Positions 1 to 5,167 of a DNA stretch of 7,572 nucleotides are shown in pieces. The first letter of the stretch is position 1, and every line of letters starts with the position of its first letter. A model generated the notes under the pieces. That model saw nothing but the letters and a program-made list of their open reading frames with translations, was not told the origin of the DNA and ran no database searches. The position numbers were made by a program, and so were the translations under genes. This DNA is from Candidatus Uhrbacteria bacterium RIFOXYB12_FULL_58_10 (GTDB taxonomy: Bacteria; Patescibacteriota; Patescibacteriia; UBA9934; GWF2-40-263): contig CALQZE010000011.1 of NCBI GenBank assembly GCA_943348955.1, positions 1 to 7,572 of the forward strand. The letters are read 5' to 3'.

Positions 1-218
1 GACAAATCCAAAGCATGGAAGACCGTTCTGGAGCCAAGGTCATCACCGCTTTTGTTCCGCTCGCTGAAATGTTCGGCTACGCAACAACATTACGTTCTAT
101 GACCCAAGGTCGCGCAAGTTACTCCATGGAATTCATCCATTACGATGCTGTTCCAAGTAACGTCGCAAAAGAAATTATTGAAAAACGTGGCGGCGCTTCA
201 CGACGCGTGGGAGCTTAA
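1..218 (+). CDS. fusA: Elongation factor G, C-terminal end (partial)
   Basis: This is the C-terminal part of EF-G, the GTPase that drives ribosomal translocation in the cytoplasm; the gene begins upstream of the window. The reading frame starts at base 3 and gives about 71 residues before TAA at 216-218. The stretch [20 protein letters not shown] followed by [10 protein letters not shown] and VPSNVAKEI is the hallmark of EF-G domain V, the last domain before the C-terminus. The short tail after the final helix (GGASRRVGA) is a little longer than the E. coli ending. The GTPase domain lies outside the window, so integrity of the whole gene cannot be judged. A strong hairpin terminator follows directly. 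In E. coli the next gene would be tuf; here two unrelated genes intervene. Identification is secure from conserved residues. Confidence 0.97.
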   Translation, partial: QIQSMEDRSGAKVITAFVPLAEMFGYATTLRSMTQGRASYSMEFIHYDAVPSNVAKEIIEKRGGASRRVGA

Positions 219-226
219 GCGAATAG

Positions 227-271
227 AAATAAAAAATCACCTCAACGAAATGTTGAGGTGATTTTTTATTT
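227..271. terminator. Bidirectional intrinsic terminator between convergent genes
   Basis: The left arm (227-246) and right arm (252-271) form a perfect 20-bp inverted repeat around the 5-base loop GAAAT. The core CACCTCAAC/GTTGAGGTG is flanked by A- and T-runs, so the hairpin is followed by a U-tract whichever strand is transcribed. It sits 8 bases after the fusA stop and can end fusA transcription. On the minus strand it ends the methyltransferase gene, whose TAA (270-272) overlaps the outermost base pairs. The fold is read directly; termination in both directions is inferred from this arrangement. Confidence 0.9.
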
Positions 272-812
272 ATTTTTTTATGTACAATCTTGTATTCTCA
301 ATCGTGCGTTCGACTTTCCAATTTGGAAATTTGAATCCGTGCGCGATAACGCGTGCGCCAATGGGGAGTTCATCAAGAAGCTTTTGTTCTAATCGCTTCA
401 TTGTATAAGAAATTTGATAAAGCGTGACAACGGATGCATTTGAAACGTCTGCATGCCAAAAAGATTTTTGATGAATGTGAATACGATTTTCAAGATGTTC
501 TTTCTTTACATTGTTGCGTGATAATCGCACGAGACCCGGATGAATTTCAAATCCGATGGCTTTATGTGCTCCTGCGTGCACAGCTGCAATGAGCAGTCGT
601 CCATCACCTGAACCAAGATCGATCACGATGTCGTTTGGTTTAATATTGGCAAGTTCGATGACGGTTGCAATGTGATGTTTTGGAATTGGGACATAGGGAC
701 CACCTCCCATAAAAAAGGGAAGGAGAAAATGCGATGCCCACCATAAGAGCCATACGTTGAAAACAATAAGTCCGATCATGAATAAAAATAAAATTAAAGT
801 GACGTATCCCAT
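270..812 (-). CDS. Membrane-anchored FAM173-like class I SAM methyltransferase
   Basis: The 180-residue protein starts with a hydrophobic segment (about residues 4-34, rich in L, F, I and W), which suggests a single membrane anchor or signal-anchor with the catalytic part in the cytoplasm. A Rossmann-type methyltransferase domain follows: motif I VIDLGSGDGRLL at about 63-74 binds S-adenosylmethionine, and the acidic residue closing strand 2 lies in GFEIHP at 87-92. The pattern PYVPIP before the domain, HPGLVRLSR after the acid, and LLDELPIGARV plus a PNW motif near the end match the FAM173 family as I remember it. In animals that family includes lysine methyltransferases of the ATP synthase c subunit and the adenine nucleotide translocase. 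The substrate here is unknown; a membrane or membrane-adjacent protein is plausible. The gene converges on fusA and shares its terminator. No Shine-Dalgarno motif precedes the ATG, which follows a run of U. The methyltransferase class is secure; the subfamily is likely. Confidence 0.85.
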   Translation of the reverse strand: MGYVTLILFLFMIGLIVFNVWLLWWASHFLLPFFMGGGPYVPIPKHHIATVIELANIKPNDIVIDLGSGDGRLLIAAVHAGAHKAIGFEIHPGLVRLSRNNVKKEHLENRIHIHQKSFWHADVSNASVVTLYQISYTMKRLEQKLLDELPIGARVIAHGFKFPNWKVERTIENTRLYIKK

Positions 813-999
813 AAAAAAATAGAGAATTTGAAAAAAAATTTCAGCTCGTGTGTGCTGAGTGACGCATTATATTTTATTGATCAAAGTATATCATTTGTTT
901 TATCGGATACAGAAATTATTTATTTCGATCGACGAAAATCAAATTTAAATTTTGAAAAATAAATTTCGTGTACATAAACAAAAAACTCATTAAAGTCTC
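813..999. other. AT-rich divergent intergenic region
   Basis: This non-coding stretch separates the minus-strand methyltransferase from the plus-strand gene at 1038. It holds the candidate minus-strand promoter and, around 933-968, an AT-rich imperfect dyad with outer arms ACGAAA and TTTCGT. No tRNA-like fold or convincing reading frame was seen. The AT-rich bases just before 1000 may act as an UP element for the next promoter. Confidence 0.6.
866..893 (-). promoter_or_regulatory. Candidate promoter(s) for the methyltransferase gene
   Basis: Read on the minus strand, two -10-like elements lie upstream of the gene. One is an extended -10, TGATATACT (885-893); the other is a perfect TATAAT (866-871). 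Neither has a good TTGACA-like element at 16-18 bases. The predicted leader would be about 45-65 bases. With the TATAAT start, the transcript would open with a small hairpin whose arms are TCAGC and GCTGA (841-845 and 854-858). The surroundings are very AT-rich, so chance matches are likely. Confidence 0.4.
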
Positions 1000-1027
1000 T
1001 TGACACATGTCCAATATCCGCTAAAAT
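1000..1027 (+). promoter_or_regulatory. Sigma-70-type promoter of the Phd-like gene
   Basis: A perfect -35 hexamer TTGACA (1000-1005) and a 5/6-match -10 TAAAAT (1022-1027) are separated by 16 bases, with an A-rich stretch upstream. Transcription should start near 1034. This would place the ATG at 1026 inside the -10 box, so it could not be translated from this transcript. The in-frame ATG at 1038 would lie only about 0-4 bases from the 5' end. Confidence 0.75.
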
Positions 1028-1037
1028 GCCACCACAT

Positions 1038-1529
1038 ATGAAAGATCAGCTCAAACGCATTTTGAAACTGGTTCGCCGTACGGGTGACACCATGGTGGTT
1101 ACAGATCCAAATGGAGAGGATGTTTATGTTGTCATGAATTTGGATCAGTACGAAAATTTACTTGATGTCAGTGAGGCTGCCTCGAATGAGGATACTTTCA
1201 GTACAAAAGAGGAAAACATGTATTGGGCTGAACCAGAAATTCCAACGATCGCACAGATATCCACAGATTCCACACCCGACATCTGGGAAACGATGAAACC
1301 AGCCGGAGAAGATGGGGATACGTGGGATATGACGACGATGTCCGAGCAAGAATTGGCCAATTTAGAACTTCAGTATAAAGAATATGCTGCAAAATCCGTA
1401 TCTGAGGCAATTTCAGATGCAAACCATTCCACTGTCGATTTAGGAGTTGAAGAACCAAAAAAGCCAGAAACAAAGGCAAATGAGGAGGATTTTGGGGAAG
1501 AACAGTTTTATCTCGAGCCGATCGATTAA
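1038..1529 (+). CDS. Acidic protein with Phd/YefM-like N-terminus, no toxin partner
   Basis: Function is unknown. From ATG 1038 the protein has 163 residues; the frame also offers ATG 1026 (167 residues). I prefer 1038 because the -10 box of the promoter covers 1026 and because 1038 has T at -1 like every other start here. Residues 1-42 (basic helix KRILKLVRRTGD, then VVTDPNGEDVYVVMNLDQYENLL) follow the pattern of Phd/YefM-type antitoxin N-terminal domains: a helix, a strand, a turn with NG, a strand, then a helix opening with YE. The remainder is strongly acidic, rich in S, T, E and D with three scattered Trp (in MYWAEP, DIWETM and DTWDM), and probably largely disordered apart from a possible helix around LANLELQYKEYA. 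It ends in FGEEQFYLEPID, a possible short interaction motif. No toxin gene flanks it: tuf follows and a methyltransferase diverges upstream. It may be a transcription regulator or a lineage-specific partner of the translation machinery; both ideas are inference. Confidence 0.75.
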   Translation: MKDQLKRILKLVRRTGDTMVVTDPNGEDVYVVMNLDQYENLLDVSEAASNEDTFSTKEENMYWAEPEIPTIAQISTDSTPDIWETMKPAGEDGDTWDMTTMSEQELANLELQYKEYAAKSVSEAISDANHSTVDLGVEEPKKPETKANEEDFGEEQFYLEPID

Positions 1530-1532
1530 CAC

Positions 1533-1561
1533 TTGCGTAATTTCAAGGGGTTTGCTATACT
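1533..1561 (+). promoter_or_regulatory. Promoter of tuf and the S10 operon
   Basis: TTGCGT (1533-1538) and TATACT (1556-1561) are separated by 17 bases, and TGC just before the -10 gives an extended -10 element. It begins 4 bases after the stop of the preceding gene. Transcription should start near 1567-1569, giving tuf a leader of about 72 bases. A 6-bp dyad, CTTTCG (1560-1565) and CGAAAG (1572-1577), is centred on the predicted start point. Confidence 0.75.
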
Positions 1562-1609
1562 TTCGCCGTCTCGAAAGATCATATCAATCGATAAAAACTA
1601 AATTAACTT

Positions 1610-1625
1610 TGGGCAATCTCGCCCG
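1610..1625 (+). other. Small GC hairpin in the tuf leader
   Basis: GGGC (1611-1614) and GCCC (1621-1624) can pair around a 6-base loop, with a possible U-G pair extending the stem. It ends about 15 bases before the tuf ATG, where a ribosome would normally land. No Shine-Dalgarno sequence lies between it and the start codon. A role in regulating translation is speculative. Confidence 0.35.
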
Positions 1626-1639
1626 CGATCATTTTTCAT

Positions 1640-2833
1640 ATGGCTGAAGCATTTATTCGCAACAAACCGCACGTCAACGTCGGAACAATTGGTCACGTTG
1701 ACCACGGAAAAACCACAACAACAGCTGCAATCCTCTCTGTTTTAAACGCACGAGGAATGGTTGCTCAAAAGAAGGGAATCGATGATTTGGATAACGCTCC
1801 AGAATCAAAATCCCGTGGAATTACAATTGCAACAGCTCATACAGAATATGAGTCTGAAAAGCGTCACTATGCTCACGTTGACTGTCCAGGACACGCCGAC
1901 TATATCAAAAACATGATCACTGGTGCGGCTCAGATGGATGGTGCGATCTTGGTGGTTTCTGCAACAGACGGACCAATGCCACAAACACGTGAACACATTT
2001 TGCTCGCTCACCAAGTGGGTGTGTCAGCAATCGTTGTTTTCTTGAATAAAGTTGACATGGTTGACGATCCAGAACTTATCGATCTCGTTGAAGAAGAAGT
2101 TCGTGATCTTTTGAAAAAATACAAATTCCCAGGAGACGAAGTACCTGTTATCCGTGGTTCTGCTCTCAAAGCTCTTCAAAACCCTACAGATCCAGTCGCA
2201 TCAAAATGCATCATGGATATCGTAGAAGCTCTTGATAGCTACATTCCAGATCCTATCCGTGATACAGACAAGCCGCTCCTTTTGCCTATTGAAGACGTCT
2301 TCTCAATTGAAGGACGCGGAACAGTGGTAACAGGACGTATCGAACGTGGAGTTGTTCACGTAAACGATGAAGTTATGTTGGTCGGTATTCACGAAGAACC
2401 AACAAAAACAGTCGTTACTGGAATCGAAATGTTCAACAAATCATTGGACGAAGGTCGTGCTGGTGACAATGCTGGTATCCTTCTCCGTGGTGTTAAAAAA
2501 GAAGATGTTGAACGTGGAATGGTTCTTGCTAAACCAGGATCTATTACACCTCACACAGAATTTGAAGCAGAAGTTTACGCCCTCACAAAAGAAGAAGGAG
2601 GACGTCACAAACCATTCTTCAAAGGCTATAAACCACAATTCTACATCCGTACAACAGACGTTACTGGTGAAGTTATTTTGCCAGAAGGTGTAGAAATGGT
2701 TATGCCAGGAGACACCGTTACAGTAACAATCAAATTGATCCAACCTGTCGCGCTCGAAGAAAAAATGAACTTCGCTATCCGTGAAGGTGGAAAAACAGTT
2801 GGTGCTGGTATCGCAACAAAAATCGTTAAATAA
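1640..2833 (+). CDS. tuf: Elongation factor Tu
   Basis: EF-Tu delivers aminoacyl-tRNA to the ribosomal A site as a GTP complex in the cytoplasm. The 397-residue product has normal length. The GTPase domain shows the P-loop GHVDHGKT (18-25), the switch I end RGITI (59-63), DCPGH (81-85, with the catalytic His), NKVD (136-139) and SALK (174-177). Domain 2 follows from about residue 215 ([13 protein letters not shown]) and domain 3 from about 305, with RTTDVTG and [12 protein letters not shown]. Positions linked to elfamycin resistance in E. coli (Gln in MPQTREH, Tyr in KKYKFPGD, Ala in FAIREGG) keep the usual residues. The start ATG follows CAT and has no Shine-Dalgarno motif. The gene has its own promoter and lies 31 bases ahead of rpsJ with no terminator between, so the two are probably cotranscribed. 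It is intact and conserved. Confidence 0.99.
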   Translation: MAEAFIRNKPHVNVGTIGHVDHGKTTTTAAILSVLNARGMVAQKKGIDDLDNAPESKSRGITIATAHTEYESEKRHYAHVDCPGHADYIKNMITGAAQMDGAILVVSATDGPMPQTREHILLAHQVGVSAIVVFLNKVDMVDDPELIDLVEEEVRDLLKKYKFPGDEVPVIRGSALKALQNPTDPVASKCIMDIVEALDSYIPDPIRDTDKPLLLPIEDVFSIEGRGTVVTGRIERGVVHVNDEVMLVGIHEEPTKTVVTGIEMFNKSLDEGRAGDNAGILLRGVKKEDVERGMVLAKPGSITPHTEFEAEVYALTKEEGGRHKPFFKGYKPQFYIRTTDVTGEVILPEGVEMVMPGDTVTVTIKLIQPVALEEKMNFAIREGGKTVGAGIATKIVK

Positions 2834-2864
2834 TTATTGATCCAATCGTTCTTTCTTTACCCTT

Positions 2865-3203
2865 GTGACTGATTCAACAACAAAAAAAGAACAGGAAGAC
2901 AAACCACGTCTTCGTATCAAGATTCGTGCGTACGATAGCAAGATCATCGATCAAGCTACGGAAACAATCTTGAAAACCATTGAACGTTCTGGTGCAAAGG
3001 TGATTGGTCCAATTCCTCTCCCAACAGAGAAGAAAAAGTACACAGTTAACCGGTCAACATTCGTTCACAAGGATTCTCGTGATCAGTTTGAAATGCGCAT
3101 TCATAAGCGCATTATCGACATCACTGAAACGACCGACAAAACAATTGATGCTCTTATGAGTCTCAATTTGCCTGCCGGTGTCGACGTAGAAATCAAAACA
3201 TAA
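2865..3203 (+). CDS. rpsJ: 30S ribosomal protein S10 (uS10)
   Basis: S10 sits in the head of the small subunit and, in well-studied bacteria, also acts as NusE in transcription antitermination with NusB and NusG. The 112-residue product matches the family along its length: LRIKIRAYD (16-24), [22 protein letters not shown] (41-54, start of the long ribosome-inserted loop), [11 protein letters not shown], and the ending [15 protein letters not shown]. It carries a short charged N-terminal extension (residues 1-13, [13 protein letters not shown]) compared with the 103-residue E. coli protein. The start is GTG at 2865. An in-frame TGA at 2838-2840 lies upstream and no other start codon lies between, so GTG is the only reasonable choice. 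The preceding bases are pyrimidine-rich with no Shine-Dalgarno motif. A large structured gap follows, which is unusual for rpsJ-rplC. Confidence 0.97.
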   Translation: MTDSTTKKEQEDKPRLRIKIRAYDSKIIDQATETILKTIERSGAKVIGPIPLPTEKKKYTVNRSTFVHKDSRDQFEMRIHKRIIDITETTDKTIDALMSLNLPAGVDVEIKT

Positions 3204-3211
3204 ATTAAGGG

Positions 3212-3266
3212 TGTGGGACGGATCACAGACGATGGAAGTTTTCTTTCGTGCGTGATCCGTCCCACA
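3212..3266 (+). other. 15-bp perfect hairpin after rpsJ, no U-tract
   Basis: The arms 3212-3226 (TGTGGGACGGATCAC) and 3252-3266 (GTGATCCGTCCCACA) pair perfectly around a 25-base loop. The loop can form its own small stem, GGAAG/CTTTC with a TTTT tip. The hairpin begins 8 bases after the rpsJ stop. AAAATCAC follows the right arm, and no T-run appears on the other strand either, so it is not a standard intrinsic terminator in either direction. It could be an RNA-processing site, an mRNA 3'-end stabiliser, an attenuator or a protein-binding site. Confidence 0.85.
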
Positions 3267-3443
3267 AAATCACAATTCAAAGAACATAGAAGAAAGATCT
3301 GAGCATTTAGATGTTTCCTGAAGAAAACCTTCTATCGGCTTCTAAGAATTGTTTGTGGAGAGTACTTACATTTTTGATTCAATTTACCTTTGTAACAAGT
3401 TAAACCCTATCTGGGGAATTTTGTAACATGGGCTAGAAATTGC

Positions 3444-3494
3444 TTGCGATTCTGTAGATATCGCGATCAACTTCTAGCTTTTGTGCTAGTTGAT
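3444..3494 (+). promoter_or_regulatory. Two adjacent hairpins just upstream of rplC
   Basis: The first stem pairs TTGCGAT (3444-3450) with ATCGCGA (3460-3466), including one G-U pair. The second pairs ATCAA (3466-3470) and CTAGC (3474-3478) with GCTAG and TTGAT (3485-3494), leaving a 3-base bulge. The second ends 4 bases before the rplC ATG, so folding would mask the ribosome landing site. This looks like an r-protein autoregulatory leader, but the repressor is not identifiable from sequence. Confidence 0.45.
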
Positions 3495-3498
3495 ACAT

Positions 3499-4128
3499 AT
3501 GCCATTTATCATCGGACGAAAAATTGAAATGACGCAACAGTTTAAGGACGACGGAACCGTCGTTCCGGTGACGCTTATTAAAGCGGAACCAAACTTTGTG
3601 ACACAAATCCGTGACGAAGCCTGTGATGGCTACATTGCGGTGCAAATCGGATCTGAAACCCCAAAGCATCTCAATAAGAGTGAAGCGGGGCATCTTCATG
3701 ATTTGCCACAAGTAAAAACCTTGCGTGAATTTCGTGTTGCAAGCGTTCCTACTGAATTAACACGTGGAGCAACTATTTTGGTAACGGATTTTATTCCGGG
3801 TACAAAAGTAGATGTTGTCGGTGATTCTAAAGGACGTGGTTTTGCTGGTGTTATGAAACGCCACCACTTTAAATGTGGACAAGCAACTCACGGAAACAAA
3901 GATCAACAACGCATGGGTGGATCCATCGGATCACAACGACAAGGAAAGGTTATTAAGGGTCAACGCATGGGCGGTCACATGGGTGACGAACGTGTAACCG
4001 TTAAGAATCTTGAAGTTGTTTCTGTTGATTTGGAAAATAACATCATTGCCGTCAAAGGAGCTGTTCCGGGTGCACGCGGCGGGCTGATTTTGATTCGTTC
4101 ACATGAGAGAAAACAATTATGGCATTAA
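3499..4128 (+). CDS. rplC: 50S ribosomal protein L3 (uL3)
   Basis: L3 is an early-assembling large-subunit protein whose long loop reaches towards the peptidyl transferase centre. From ATG 3499 it has 209 residues, the usual length. The frame extends upstream to a TTG at 3490, which I reject because it lies inside the hairpin and the protein family starts at MPFIIGRK. Conserved features are the N-terminal IIGRKIEMTQ, SKGRGFAGVMKRHHF (110-124), ATHGNKDQQRMGGSIG (129-144), QRMGGHMGDERVTVKN (155-170), and AVKGAVPGARGGLI near the end. The loop after GSIG reads SQRQGKV, one residue shorter than the E. coli protein and without the usual Pro. The last 10 bases overlap rplD, pointing to translational coupling. 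No Shine-Dalgarno motif precedes the start. Confidence 0.97.
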   Translation: MPFIIGRKIEMTQQFKDDGTVVPVTLIKAEPNFVTQIRDEACDGYIAVQIGSETPKHLNKSEAGHLHDLPQVKTLREFRVASVPTELTRGATILVTDFIPGTKVDVVGDSKGRGFAGVMKRHHFKCGQATHGNKDQQRMGGSIGSQRQGKVIKGQRMGGHMGDERVTVKNLEVVSVDLENNIIAVKGAVPGARGGLILIRSHERKQLWH

Positions 4129-4784
4129 TTTCCCTCTACAACACAAAAGGTGAAAAGGTTGGGTCTCTTGAACTCGCAAAGAGCTTGTTTGATGTGCCAA
4201 CAAATGACGCATTGATTCATGAGGCTGTTGTTGCTCAACAAGCAAACTCCCGTGAGGCAATTGCTCACACAAAAACACGTGGTGAAGTTGCTGGTTCAAG
4301 CAAACGACCATGGAAGCAAAAAGGAACAGGTCGTGCACGTCACGGTTCAACAAAATCACCGATCTGGATTGGTGGAGGAATTACCTTCGGACCAAGAAAT
4401 GACCGAAACTTTTCATTAAAGATCAATAAGAAAGCAAAACGAAAAGCACTCGCAATGGTTTTGTCAGATAAAGTTGCGAATGATTGTTTTATCGCTATAG
4501 ATGATTTTCGTCTCGCAGAAGGTAAGACAAAAGAATTGATTCGCATCTTGAAAAAATTACCTATCTCAAAAAGAGGTGGTAAAGCAGGGTCAGGTTTTGC
4601 TGGAAAGACACTTATTGTTTTGCCTCCAGAAGAGAAAGAGATCGCAAAAGCAGCGAAAAACTTGAAAGGGATTCAAACCATGCCAGCAAATACATTGAAC
4701 GTGGTTGATCTTCTTAAAACAGATGTCATTCTCGTTTCAAAATCTGCTATTGAAACAATCATGCAAACTTACAAGCGAGCATAG
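4119..4784 (+). CDS. rplD: 50S ribosomal protein L4 (uL4)
   Basis: L4 binds 23S rRNA and lines the narrow part of the peptide exit tunnel; in E. coli it also represses the S10 operon through its leader. The 221-residue product has the conserved extended loop at about 50-92 (HTKTRGEVAGSS, KRPWKQKGTGRARHGS, SPIWIGGGITFGP), with basic residues typical of the tunnel loop, followed by NKKAKRKAL and the C-terminal globular domain ending in LLKTDVILVSKSAIE. A Gly-rich stretch, KRGGKAGSGFAG (about 151-162), looks like a local insertion relative to E. coli (201 residues). The start overlaps the end of rplC by 10 bases. A weak purine stretch (GAGAGAA) lies upstream, inside the rplC coding region. Given L4's role in E. 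coli, the structured gap upstream of rplC is a natural place to look for its target, though that is inference. Confidence 0.97.
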   Translation: MALISLYNTKGEKVGSLELAKSLFDVPTNDALIHEAVVAQQANSREAIAHTKTRGEVAGSSKRPWKQKGTGRARHGSTKSPIWIGGGITFGPRNDRNFSLKINKKAKRKALAMVLSDKVANDCFIAIDDFRLAEGKTKELIRILKKLPISKRGGKAGSGFAGKTLIVLPPEEKEIAKAAKNLKGIQTMPANTLNVVDLLKTDVILVSKSAIETIMQTYKRA

Positions 4785-4788
4785 ACAT

Positions 4789-5166
4789 ATGGGAATTTTT
4801 AAAAAGAAAAATTTAACAGAAAAGACGAAAGTTAAAGAAGAGACAAAAAGTGTGAAACTTCCAAAGAAAGAAAAGGAAATTTCATTAGTTTCTTCTGTGA
4901 TCGTCAGACCGCTCGTAACAGAAAAGAGCGCGATTCTCGCATCAAAAAACATGTATGTATTTGTTGTAAAGAATGATGCAAATCGCATTCAAGTTGCTGC
5001 GGCTGTCAAAGCGATGTATGACATCAAACCGCTTACGGTTAACGTCATGAATGTTCGTGGAAAAACTGTTCGACGCGGTCGTGTTGAGGGAAAGCGAAAA
5101 GCATGGAAAAAGGCAATTGTTACTTTACCAAAAGGAAAATCCTTGAATATCTACGAAGGGGTATAA
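4789..5166 (+). CDS. rplW: 50S ribosomal protein L23 (uL23)
   Basis: L23 lies at the exit-tunnel opening and is a docking site for trigger factor and SRP in studied bacteria. The product has 125 residues from ATG 4789. The frame opens earlier (ATG 4705, inside rplD), but residues upstream of MGIFKKK are unlike the family and come from rplD sequence. Residues 38-125 form the conserved domain: VIVRPLVTEKSA (38-49), YVFVVKNDANR, IQVAAAVKAMYDIKPLTVNVMNVRGK, and the ending KAWKKAIVTLPKGKSLNIYEG. Residues 1-35 are a Lys/Glu-rich extension not found in the 100-residue E. coli protein, likely flexible and rRNA-contacting. The gap to rplD is 4 bases, and the stop is 1 base before rplB. The start again follows CAT, without a Shine-Dalgarno motif. 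Confidence 0.95.
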   Translation: MGIFKKKNLTEKTKVKEETKSVKLPKKEKEISLVSSVIVRPLVTEKSAILASKNMYVFVVKNDANRIQVAAAVKAMYDIKPLTVNVMNVRGKTVRRGRVEGKRKAWKKAIVTLPKGKSLNIYEGV

Positions 5167-5167
5167 T

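Larger units (their letters stand above)
3204..3498 (+). other. Structured 295-base gap between rpsJ and rplC
   Basis: The gap interrupts an otherwise tightly packed operon. It contains a long hairpin (3212-3266), a possible 7-bp pairing of ATAGAAG (3286-3292) with CTTCTAT (3329-3335), CCC/GGG around 3405-3415, and two hairpins (3444-3466 and 3466-3494) running up to the rplC start. I searched for a -35/-10 pair and found none convincing. The only plus-strand reading frames seen are tiny and do not resemble their neighbours. It may be a regulatory leader for the rplC-onward part of the operon. Confidence 0.6.

Noticed and set aside
1026..1037. ATG at 1026 as the start of the Phd-like gene
   Set aside because: It overlaps the -10 box of the only good promoter and has A at -1; ATG 1038 fits better.
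1038..1529. Toxin-antitoxin module
   Set aside because: No toxin-like gene lies on either side, and the protein tail does not resemble a typical toxin-binding segment.
1447..1647. Plus-strand 66-codon frame spanning the end of the Phd-like gene and the tuf leader
   Set aside because: It overlaps a gene in another frame, runs across the tuf promoter, and shows no recognisable protein features.
3232..3255. Seven-codon frame MEVFFRA within the loop and right arm of the large hairpin, as a leader peptide
   Set aside because: There is no initiation signal, no run of a regulatory amino acid, and no terminator/antiterminator arrangement to respond to it.
3311..3403. Possible 30-residue reading frame (ATG 3311, TAA 3401-3403) with a hydrophobic second half in the rpsJ-rplC gap
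   Set aside because: It has G at -1 unlike every real start here, no ribosome binding site, and uses codons (CTA, AGA, TGT) unlike its neighbours. It is more likely chance within a structured RNA.
3490..3498. TTG at 3490 as the rplC start
   Set aside because: It lies inside the right arm of a hairpin and adds three residues not seen in L3 proteins; ATG 3499 gives the normal 209-residue length.
5143..5167. TTGAAT and a perfect TATAAT immediately before rplB as an internal promoter
   Set aside because: The spacing is 13 bases, too short, and no better -35 lies at 16-18 bases. The TATAAT arises from the end of rplW and the start junction.
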